Shown one piece after another: positions 7,349 to 13,798 of a stretch of DNA of 13,798 nt. The stretch's first letter is position 1; the number at the start of each line of letters is the position of its first letter. A program made the position numbers and the translations under genes. Below the pieces are notes generated by a model, which saw only the letters and a program-made list of their open reading frames with translations, searched no databases and was not told the origin of the DNA. The stretch comes from Flavobacteriales bacterium (GTDB taxonomy: Bacteria > Bacteroidota > Bacteroidia > Flavobacteriales_D > Parvicellaceae), in NCBI GenBank assembly GCA_015488785.1, contig WFNC01000493.1, positions 1 to 13,798 of the forward strand, given 5' to 3'.

Positions 7349-7651
7349 TTAAATATTTTGTATTGTTAATTTTGAAAAATAATCCCGTTTTTTAAATCCC
7401 ATTTTGCCACTTTGCCACTTTGCCACTTTGCCAAATACGTCCGAAACAGAATTCCCTTTAAATTCCTTTTTTTCTTCCATAAATTCTCCGATAAAAGTAT
7501 CATATATTTCGTTATTCAATTTTAATATTACCGGATTAGTTTTTCTGTCATAAATTGTCAGTTTTCCGGAATACATGACCCATTCTTTTGATTGCAAATG
7601 TTTTCCAATTACTTCCTGATTTGCTTGATATATAATTTTTGTTTTTGGCAT
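7349..7651 (-). CDS. Hypothetical small protein with an in-frame 8-bp tandem repeat
   Basis: I do not recognise a family. The predicted 100-residue protein is soluble and basic, with a strand-rich N-terminal part (KIIYQANQEVIGKHL, WVMYSGKLTIYD) and no signal peptide. Its last third is encoded across a tandem repeat of an 8-bp unit, giving GKVAKWQSGKM. Because 8 is not a multiple of 3, each gained or lost unit would change the reading frame and shorten the C-terminus. The start at 7649-7651 follows the previous stop by 3 bases, and the stop lies 4 bases before the protease start, so translation is probably coupled. The C-terminal part after the repeat may not be functional sequence. Confidence 0.65.
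   Translation of the reverse strand: MPKTKIIYQANQEVIGKHLQSKEWVMYSGKLTIYDRKTNPVILKLNNEIYDTFIGEFMEEKKEFKGNSVSDVFGKVAKWQSGKMGFKKRDYFSKLTIQNI
7403..7433. repeat. 8-bp tandem repeat, unit TTTGCCAC, about 3.9 copies
   Basis: Three perfect units (7403-7410, 7411-7418, 7419-7426) and a fourth matching 7 of 8 bases (7427-7434). It lies inside the reading frame of the small protein at 7349-7651. Short repeats of this kind change copy number by slipped-strand mispairing, which would switch the frame. I recall the resulting K-V-A-K-W-Q-S-G pattern from many Bacteroidota ORFs, but could not check it. Confidence 0.9.
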
Positions 7652-7654
7652 CTA

Positions 7655-7948
7655 TTATTTGGCTTGTACAAATTGAGAACGAGCTTTTCCATCGTTTATA
7701 ATCATTCTTATTTTGCAATAATTTATCAATTGGCTTAAATAAATTTCGCTATTAGTAACCTTAAGTCTTTGCATAATCAAATGGTTTTTTGTTTTAAAAA
7801 ATGATTTGTGCCATTTATTCCAAGTATCATTCATACTTTCTCTGTCATCTATGATTTTGAAGGAACGTTTCCGGTCTATTTTTCTGTAATAGGCCAGTTT
7901 AATTCCTATTATATTTGTCATATCTGTGTTCTTTTTAACATGCGGCAT
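7655..7948 (-). CDS. Hypothetical small basic protein
   Basis: I do not recognise a family. The 97-residue product is lysine- and arginine-rich (RKIDRKRSFKIID), contains no signal peptide or membrane segment, and looks mostly helical. The ATG at 7948 adds MPHVKKNTD ahead of a second ATG at 7921 (MTNIIGIKLAYYRK). The second start may be the real one because a compact IIGIKLAYY strand begins there. It is the first gene of a three-gene minus-strand cluster with spacings of 3 and 4 bases, lying 100 bases downstream of the helicase gene on the same strand. The basic composition would allow nucleic-acid binding, but that is speculation. Confidence 0.6.
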   Translation of the reverse strand: MPHVKKNTDMTNIIGIKLAYYRKIDRKRSFKIIDDRESMNDTWNKWHKSFFKTKNHLIMQRLKVTNSEIYLSQLINYCKIRMIINDGKARSQFVQAK

Positions 7949-8048
7949 AACGGATTAAAAATGGTGCGTTTGGCATTTTCAATATTTCAATTTTACTACT
8001 ATGTTTATTTATTGCTATCATCTTCATTTCTATTATTGTTTGCCAAAT

Positions 8049-11000
8049 TTACTTTATTTTTTGTTGGGCATCGTGTTTTATATACTTTAGTTCTGGTAAT
8101 ACCAGTCTTATTTCATTTTTTAATTCTTCTTTTTGCCAATATACAATATAGTTTACTTTACATTCTGACAGCTTATAAGCATTCTTTTCGTAAGACAATA
8201 TTTTTTCTTTATAAGAATTTGAGAATTTCAAAATAGAATTTCCATTTTTGTCGGTACAACCGTCATTATTAACTGTTAATTTATCTCCACTTTTAAGATT
8301 ATAGATTAGATTTTGTCTTCGAATAAAATAATCTAACCAAATATCTTTGTGTGTGAGATGTTCGACTAATATATCAGGTTTTTCATATTGAAAAGTGTCA
8401 ATTTTACTTTCCAATTTTTGACAAGTAATATCGTCAAGAAAATCACCATTTATATGAATAGCAAGTTTTTGCTTTGCTCTTGTCATCGCAACATATAATT
8501 CTCGTTTCTTAGCGTCCGTATCAGTAATTATTCCGTTAAGCAACAAAAACACATTGTCAAACTCCTTTCCTTTGGATTTATGAATAGTTGACACAAAAAT
8601 TGTTTCTCCTTTTGTGTTAGAGAAATCTTCAAGTTTAGATTCTTTAACAAAGACCTCAAAATCAGATCGATACTTTCTCTTAGGATTGCTAAGCTCAAAA
8701 TCTTTAATTAAATTGATACAAATAGTAATTTTTGTACTATTTCTATACTTATTCCATAGTTTTCGTTTGGCCGATTTCCAATTATCATCACTAATAATGT
8801 ATTTATCATCAGTAAAATTAAGTTGTTCAATAAAGAATCGAATTTCTACTAAATCATATAAATTAAAACCATCGTTTGTTTGAATTAATTTTGCAGGAAA
8901 ACCATTATTTAATAACATACCTGTTATTTGTAATGCTTCGTAATTTGTATGAGTTAAAACGCATGTTGTACCCTTTAGGTCTGAGGATAAAACATTTTTA
9001 ACAACAGGCTCAATGAGGTTGGGGCTAGAATATTTAATTATATTTACCTGTCCCATTTCATTTGTGTGCGGAATAATAGGCGTATCTTTAAGCCGGTGCG
9101 TAATCCTTTTGACAAAATTGTTTGTAAATTCAACAAGGTTAGATTTACTGCGGTAATTCTCAATTAATTCAACTTTTTTTGCTTTTTGTTCTAAAATAAA
9201 TCGTTCTATATGTTGTGAACTAGCTCCACGAAATTCGTAAATATTTTGATCATCATCACCAACAGCAATAACTCTCATATCTTCATTAAATTCCATTAAT
9301 GTTTTTATGAGCTCAAATTCATATTGATCCATATCTTGAGCTTCGTCAATTACCAATACTGCTTTTGTTATTCTGTTGGGCTCAATATCGTTATTCCTTA
9401 TTTTCTCAACCGCTTTATTTATAATAGTTTGTGACTTTTCAATTGAGCCAACTTTTCCTAACAAATCGAAACAATAAGCATGAAAGGTCTTTATTTCGAT
9501 AAAGGCCGCTGCATTACCTATTAGTTCAAATAAACGTTTCTTAAATTCTGTTGCTGCTGCTCTTGAAAAAGTTACCATTAGTAATTGTTCATGCTTCACA
9601 TCTTCCATAAGCAATAAGGAGGCAAGTTTATGCACCAATACTCTTGTTTTTCCACTTCCCGGTCCGGCGGCAACAACAATATATGGCGAACTATCGTCTT
9701 TAATAATACTCAGTTGTGCAGGAGATAATTCTCCAAATAATTGTCTGAATTTAGCGGGAGTAATATTTCTTTTTAGCTCGTTTTGTCGGCTTCCTTTGAA
9801 ATATTTATTCAGAAAAGATCGGTAGTTTAACTGAAAATAATCATCAACAAATTGAAGAGCTTCTTTATAATCTTTTATCATCTTATTGGCATATTCGCCT
9901 ACAATATGAATTTGCTGAACTTTATTTTCGTAGAATTGTTTTAGCTTTTTATAATCATCAGCTTTATACCTTTTTTTATTATCCTGTTCAAGTCTTTCAA
10001 TACTAAGTTTATTGTACACAACAAGAAAGCCACCTTCAATTTTTATGGCATCAATTCTTGATAAATAAAACAATGCATCTTCTACATCAGGAATAGTGAT
10101 TTTATGATTAAATAGTGTATTTTGATTTTCATATTCATTTTTTAATTCATGAACAGAGAATTCTACTAAAACTTGTTCTTTATTCTTGTCAGTTTCAGCC
10201 AAATTTCTATTACTCCTTAAATATAGAAAATCAACTATGAACCGAGCCAATGTATGTCGTTTTTCAAGCTTAGACTTTAGTTCCGATTTGGGATAGTTTG
10301 ATAAAATTGTTAAATTATTTTTAGAAAAATCGTGTTGCTTTCTTTTAATCCAGTTTTTGATAACCCAAAAATTGATGATTGTTTTGACCTTGTTTGGTGA
10401 TACATCTGTACAACCGGATTCTTCTGCCAGTTCGTTTAATTCTTTTATATGAAATAATTTTTCTTCCTCATCAAACTGCGTAATAAAAAATTTCTCAATT
10501 TTACTTATTGAATTTAAAATTCGTAATGAATGGTTTTTGTTTTCACCTCGTTTAATAAAAGCTGTTAGGTCTTTTGCATCTGCAAGTATTTTTTCCTCTC
10601 GAAGCAAATTAATCACGTTGATAACATCCTCTTTTACTATTCCTAAGTGATCGGAGATATAATCAATTCTTGATTCTGCAACTTCATCTGTGGATTTTTT
10701 TCTATCCTTACTGGAAAATAGTTTCTTGATGATTCTAACAGCATGTTGTTTCTGTCTTTCATTAAACTTCTCTGATGAATTTATCTTATCAATAGCTTCC
10801 TGGGCATTTTTCGACAGAATGCTATTTGCAAAAATCCTAGGCATATTTTGTCCCCGCTTAATGTAACCAGCTTCTTCTAATGCTGAAATTGCAGTTGTTA
10901 CCCTTGTCTCAATCTCATTTACGTTATCATCCCAACCTGCTTTTCGTGCAATCTCTAAAGCTGAATTTGATACTTTTGACCTAAAGTGGGTAATGTCTTT

Positions 11001-12869
11001 TATCGCTTTCCAAATTTGTTGGATCTCCTTAAGATTCAACTTAGTTTGGTTAAGCAAAATGAAGTGTTTACTTAAGTCTTCTTCATTAAATAGAACATAA
11101 CAGTCGGCGTTTATTTTTTCGTCTCTGCCTGCTCTACCTGCTTCTTGAACATAATTTTCAAGTGAATCTGACAATTCATAATGGATTACCATTCCCACGT
11201 CCTTTTTATCAACGCCCATACCGAAAGCCGATGTTGCAACCATGATATCTATATCGCCACGAATAAATGCATCTTGATTTTCGGATTTTTCCTGTTTATC
11301 CATTTTCCCATGATAAGGTTTAGCTAAATATCCATCATTTGACAATCTTTCTGCTATTAGAAAAGCTTTACGTGTACGAGAAACATATACGATAGTTGGA
11401 CATTTTTTCCCATCAATAAGGTTTCGTAATGCATTGTATTTATCCTCTTCATTTTCTTTTGGAATTACTTTGTACTTAAGGTTAGTCCGTGATGCTTTTG
11501 AACTAAATACTTTTAATTGTAATGAGAGTTTTTCCTGAAAATAGTCTTTTATATCCTGAATTACATTTTGTTTCGCAGTTGCGGTAAAACATGACACAGG
11601 GATTCCTTCTTCCAAATTTTTCTTTTCTTGTAATGATTTAATAAAATCACCAATATAAAGGTAATCAACCCGGAAATCCTGCCCCCATGAAGAGAAACAG
11701 TGAGCTTCATCAATGACAAATCGAACTACATTTCGTCCAAGCAATATACGTTCAATTGATTTTGATCTTAAAGATTCCGGTGAAATATAGAGTAGGGAAG
11801 CAGAACCGTTTTCCACCCGTTCAAATGATTTGGCACGCTCAATTGGATCTAGCAAACCATTAATGGTAACTGCTTCTGTAATATTTGATTTTTCCAAATT
11901 ATCAACCTGATCCTTCATTAAAGACTGAAGTGGTGAAATTACAACAGTCAAGCCCTTTACATTTTCCCCACTCATTAGAGCAGGAATTTGAAATGCCAAC
12001 GATTTACCTCCTCCGGTAGGGAAAATTGCCAATATTGATTTGTTATTGATGGCAGCATCGACAGCTTCTTCTTGAAGTGCTTTTCCCTCAAAAGTTCTAT
12101 ATGAGTCGAAGCCGAAATATTTTTTTAATCCAATTGTTGAATCAAGTGATTTATCGCAATACTGGCATCCTTGCAGGCAGGGATTATTTCTTAACAAAAA
12201 CATTACTCTTTCAACATCCGGATAATTTTTAATTACCCATGGTGGAGTAATTGAATATCTGCTATTTGTATTTATTAATGCTAGGCAATAAGCTAATTCT
12301 ATTGGCGTTTCCTGAATTAAATATTTTATATCTGCACTTTGGCAAATTTCAGCGCTAAAATTTCTTTTTATAAGGCTAATAATATCAACATTAACCGGTA
12401 AATAATTCACAAAATCAAAGAACCATTTAAATTCGTTTTCATCACTTAATAAAGTATAATAAATCTGTTTTAAGTCATTGTTTATTTCTTGAAATGCTGT
12501 TATTTCATCATAAAATAAATCTCGTGCTTTGAGTGCATCATTTAGTGGGTTATTTAAGTCTTCTGTTTGTAATTTATCGTCCTTAAGTAGTGCATGATAT
12601 GGTTTTGCAGGAAAAAGTAGAGGAGACAAATATAATGTATCAATAGCTTTTATTTTTGATATATTTATTTCTGCGAACTTTTCAATATAAGGCAAATCGT
12701 GTTTTATGATATTATGCCCACATATATATTCATAATGATTTAATAAATCAAGGAATTTAGAAATAGAAGTTGAATGAAACTGCACCTCATCAGTAGAGAT
12801 TGCACCAATATCAACAATCGTTTTGCTTTTAACATCTACTTCAGTATCGATAAAAATTGTTTTCTTCAT
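8049..12869 (-). CDS. Exonuclease-RecQ-UvrD fusion helicase
   Basis: A single chain of about 1606 residues with three enzymatic domains (residue numbers from the ATG at 12867-12869). Residues 3-125 form a DEDD-type 3'-5' exonuclease: IDTE with D8 and E10, GHNIIKHD with D58, and LNDA with D111. A CxxxCxxC cluster follows (C231, C235, C238). A complete RecQ-type SF2 helicase comes next: Q266, PTGGGKS (284-290), DEAH (387-390), TATA (429-432), ATSAFGMGVD (545-554) and QEAGRAGRDE (575-584). About 460 residues of winged-helix-like linker lead to a complete UvrD/Rep-type SF1 helicase: AGPGSGKT (1068-1075), IDEAQD (from 1174), GDDDQ (1204-1208), STIHKSKGKEFD (1427-1438) and YVAMTRAKQ (from 1459). 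About 130 uncharacterised residues end the chain. RecQ's usual C-terminal zinc cluster and an HRDC domain were not seen. A TTG at 12881 is an alternative, less likely start. The expected role is DNA unwinding and end processing, in repair or in defence. Confidence 0.93.
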   Translation of the reverse strand: MKKTIFIDTEVDVKSKTIVDIGAISTDEVQFHSTSISKFLDLLNHYEYICGHNIIKHDLPYIEKFAEINISKIKAIDTLYLSPLLFPAKPYHALLKDDKLQTEDLNNPLNDALKARDLFYDEITAFQEINNDLKQIYYTLLSDENEFKWFFDFVNYLPVNVDIISLIKRNFSAEICQSADIKYLIQETPIELAYCLALINTNSRYSITPPWVIKNYPDVERVMFLLRNNPCLQGCQYCDKSLDSTIGLKKYFGFDSYRTFEGKALQEEAVDAAINNKSILAIFPTGGGKSLAFQIPALMSGENVKGLTVVISPLQSLMKDQVDNLEKSNITEAVTINGLLDPIERAKSFERVENGSASLLYISPESLRSKSIERILLGRNVVRFVIDEAHCFSSWGQDFRVDYLYIGDFIKSLQEKKNLEEGIPVSCFTATAKQNVIQDIKDYFQEKLSLQLKVFSSKASRTNLKYKVIPKENEEDKYNALRNLIDGKKCPTIVYVSRTRKAFLIAERLSNDGYLAKPYHGKMDKQEKSENQDAFIRGDIDIMVATSAFGMGVDKKDVGMVIHYELSDSLENYVQEAGRAGRDEKINADCYVLFNEEDLSKHFILLNQTKLNLKEIQQIWKAIKDITHFRSKVSNSALEIARKAGWDDNVNEIETRVTTAISALEEAGYIKRGQNMPRIFANSILSKNAQEAIDKINSSEKFNERQKQHAVRIIKKLFSSKDRKKSTDEVAESRIDYISDHLGIVKEDVINVINLLREEKILADAKDLTAFIKRGENKNHSLRILNSISKIEKFFITQFDEEEKLFHIKELNELAEESGCTDVSPNKVKTIINFWVIKNWIKRKQHDFSKNNLTILSNYPKSELKSKLEKRHTLARFIVDFLYLRSNRNLAETDKNKEQVLVEFSVHELKNEYENQNTLFNHKITIPDVEDALFYLSRIDAIKIEGGFLVVYNKLSIERLEQDNKKRYKADDYKKLKQFYENKVQQIHIVGEYANKMIKDYKEALQFVDDYFQLNYRSFLNKYFKGSRQNELKRNITPAKFRQLFGELSPAQLSIIKDDSSPYIVVAAGPGSGKTRVLVHKLASLLLMEDVKHEQLLMVTFSRAAATEFKKRLFELIGNAAAFIEIKTFHAYCFDLLGKVGSIEKSQTIINKAVEKIRNNDIEPNRITKAVLVIDEAQDMDQYEFELIKTLMEFNEDMRVIAVGDDDQNIYEFRGASSQHIERFILEQKAKKVELIENYRSKSNLVEFTNNFVKRITHRLKDTPIIPHTNEMGQVNIIKYSSPNLIEPVVKNVLSSDLKGTTCVLTHTNYEALQITGMLLNNGFPAKLIQTNDGFNLYDLVEIRFFIEQLNFTDDKYIISDDNWKSAKRKLWNKYRNSTKITICINLIKDFELSNPKRKYRSDFEVFVKESKLEDFSNTKGETIFVSTIHKSKGKEFDNVFLLLNGIITDTDAKKRELYVAMTRAKQKLAIHINGDFLDDITCQKLESKIDTFQYEKPDILVEHLTHKDIWLDYFIRRQNLIYNLKSGDKLTVNNDGCTDKNGNSILKFSNSYKEKILSYEKNAYKLSECKVNYIVYWQKEELKNEIRLVLPELKYIKHDAQQKIK

Positions 12870-12893
12870 TGATATTAACAATGTATATTGCTA

Positions 12894-12917
12894 AGGTATA
12901 TTTTTTTGCATATACCT
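12894..12917. promoter_or_regulatory. Inverted repeat in the 5' leader of the helicase gene
   Basis: AGGTATAT at 12894-12901 and ATATACCT at 12910-12917 are perfect complements around an 8-base loop. The element lies about 25-50 bases before the helicase start on the minus strand, downstream of the candidate promoter. A second, shorter pair (AGCTTA near 12939, TAAGCT near 12957) lies just above it. It could be an operator or an mRNA hairpin controlling expression of the helicase. Confidence 0.5.
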
Positions 12918-12974
12918 CAACTCATACGAGCAACGTATAAGCTTATGTTATATACTTAAGCTAAATGCTAAGAA

Positions 12975-13008
12975 CAAAGTTACAATTTATTCTCAAGCGT
13001 GCTACAAA
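12975..13008 (-). promoter_or_regulatory. Candidate Bacteroidota-type promoter of the helicase gene
   Basis: Read on the minus strand, TAACTTTG (12982-12975) is a perfect match to the Bacteroidota -7 consensus TAnnTTTG. TTTG at 13008-13005 lies 22 bases upstream, close to the usual -33 spacing of 19-21. Transcription would start near 12969 and give a leader of about 100 bases holding two inverted repeats. The -33 box lies just outside the integrase remnant. Confidence 0.5.
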
Positions 13009-13026
13009 GTTTTGGGATTTCAGCAG

Positions 13027-13128
13027 ATGAGCGAAGAATTTATTCGCAAATTAGTGATTAATGCTAAATCAAAATCCACTCATCAGAATTACATCCGACA
13101 AATAGCCAAACTAGCTATTTATTTCACC
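13027..13128 (+). pseudogene. Tyrosine recombinase/integrase, N-terminal remnant
   Basis: From the ATG at 13027 the frame encodes MSEEFIRKLV and then KSKSTHQNYIRQIAKLAIYF, which resembles the SAM-like core-binding N-terminus of Bacteroidota tyrosine recombinases often found with IS91-type elements. Resemblance ends at about 13128; the frame runs on into low-complexity sequence overlapping the 3' end of the glycosidase gene. Only about 34 residues remain of an expected 300 or so, with no catalytic R-H-R-Y residues, so the fragment is inactive. It marks past mobile-element activity beside the fusion helicase. The family call rests on pattern recognition over a short stretch. Confidence 0.6.
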
Positions 13129-13189
13129 TATCTTTTGTCTTTCAGTTTCTCTTTCAAGGAATCTGTTTACAAACTATTAAATACCTCTT

Positions 13190-13798
13190 TTATTTTTCAA
13201 ATATTTTTTTCCAAACGGTAAATGAAGGTCTTGCTGTTCCATTTTTATCTAGTAACCCTGTATTCCTCCATAATTTACCAACATCTTTGTATTCGGCAGG
13301 AAAAGTCTCCCAAAGTTTATCATAATCTCGATATGCCCACCAAATAATAAATTCATAATTTTGACGATATGCATTTAAAAGCAGTGTTTCAAGGTAATCT
13401 TTTTGCTCACATACATTGCTCTCTATGTTCAAATTGAAACTACTGATGTTTAGATTTTCTGCTAAATGAGTAGTCTCAACAAAAGAAATGGGAATAGTAA
13501 CTTTTGAATGTAAGAAGTCAAATGCTTGCTGAAATTCGCTTTTTGTATGTTGTCCTTTAAAAAACGGATAATAACTAATTGCTGCAAAATCCATATTTTG
13601 ATTCACATAGTTGCTGATTTCTGAAATAAAAGCTGCTTGATTTGCAACTTCAGGATTGAACCAATTATGCAAGGTAACAGATTCAGATAATGGTAAATTT
13701 GGATAATTGATTTTTAATCGACTTCTAATATTATTCATCAATAATTTATATTCTGTCCATTTTGTTTCAGATTTAATTTTCAGTTCATTTACTTCCAT
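13190..13798 (-). CDS. Clan GH-A-like glycoside hydrolase, C-terminal part (runs off the window)
   Basis: The last 202 residues of a protein continuing beyond the right edge. The pattern fits a TIM-barrel glycosidase of clan GH-A. MEVNEL at the very start would place the acid/base glutamate at residue 2, VTLHNWF is a barrel strand, FAAISYYPFF is the strand preceding the nucleophile region, and ISFVETTH puts the nucleophile candidate at E108. The two glutamates are about 106 residues apart. IIWWAYRDYD and GLLDKNGTARPSFTVW are typical of the barrel's last strand and C-terminal end. The strand motif resembles GH53, but the exact family is not certain. The ATG at the window edge is probably an internal methionine. 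Nothing links it functionally to the helicase. Confidence 0.65.
   Translation of the reverse strand: MEVNELKIKSETKWTEYKLLMNNIRSRLKINYPNLPLSESVTLHNWFNPEVANQAAFISEISNYVNQNMDFAAISYYPFFKGQHTKSEFQQAFDFLHSKVTIPISFVETTHLAENLNISSFNLNIESNVCEQKDYLETLLLNAYRQNYEFIIWWAYRDYDKLWETFPAEYKDVGKLWRNTGLLDKNGTARPSFTVWKKIFEK

Noticed and set aside
7349..7433. The 8-bp repeat as part of a CRISPR array
   Set aside because: The units are directly adjacent with no spacers, and are far too short.
7949..8048. A hidden gene between the helicase and the small-gene cluster
   Set aside because: The 100 bases hold no convincing reading frame or hairpin terminator on the coding strand.
7808..8236. A 142-residue hydrophobic plus-strand open frame
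   Set aside because: It overlaps, antisense, the start of a small gene and the 3' end of the helicase. Its hydrophobicity reflects the A-rich coding of the opposite strand.
8614..8883. An 89-residue plus-strand open frame
   Set aside because: It is antisense within the conserved SF1 helicase region.
8049..12869. Assignment of the fusion helicase to a named phage-defence system
   Set aside because: I know no named system with this exact domain order and found no accompanying defence genes, so a name would be invented.
12870..12881. TTG start for the helicase four residues upstream
   Set aside because: The ATG at 12867-12869 begins MKKTIFIDTE, which places the exonuclease strand normally at the N-terminus; the TTG adds only four residues.

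Overview
The window is AT-rich and looks like a chromosome segment from a member of the Bacteroidota. The evidence is lipoprotein signals and short hydrophobic leaders typical of that phylum, weak or absent Shine-Dalgarno sequences, at least two sites matching the Bacteroidota -7 promoter element (TAnnTTTG), a decayed IS4-type transposase and integrase of Bacteroidota style, and an 8-bp repeat encoding the K-V-A-K-W-Q-S-G pattern. The genus cannot be read from the sequence.

Layout. A tRNA-Ser(GCU) followed by a hairpin terminator opens the window (27-197). A small cysteine-rich protein of unknown function lies on the minus strand (559-1095). A doubly frameshifted N-terminal scrap of an IS4-type transposase follows (1355-1641). 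Next come three plus-strand genes for exported proteins. They are a lipoprotein with four YxFxxD repeats (2011-2853), an AcfC-like periplasmic substrate-binding protein (3009-3767), and a cytochrome-P460-type lipoprotein (3877-4423) whose haem motif has been moved out of frame. A membrane-anchored LytTR regulator (4424-5479, minus) converges on the P460 gene with no base between the two reading frames once the frameshift is allowed for.

From about 5480 to 7950 the DNA looks accessory. It has long non-coding gaps, one carrying a partly integron-attC-like dyad, and an apparently 5'-truncated ORF. It also has a tight minus-strand cluster of two unknown small proteins and a two-motif retropepsin-like aspartic protease. 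One of the small proteins carries a four-unit 8-bp tandem repeat inside its reading frame.

The dominant gene is a roughly 1606-residue minus-strand protein (8049-12869) that joins a DEDD-type 3'-5' exonuclease domain, a complete RecQ (SF2) helicase and a complete UvrD/Rep-type (SF1) helicase in one chain. It has its own candidate promoter and a dyad-containing 5' leader. It is the best candidate here for a little-described DNA-processing, repair or defence system. Upstream of it lies a fragment of a tyrosine recombinase (about 13027-13128). The window ends inside a minus-strand gene for a clan GH-A-like glycoside hydrolase.

The window may therefore hold DNA that arrived by transfer: a tRNA-Ser at one end, a transposase scrap near it, and an integrase scrap near the other end. 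I found no direct repeat of the tRNA 3' end within the window, so a defined integrated element is not demonstrated. No CRISPR array, rRNA or intact insertion sequence was seen.
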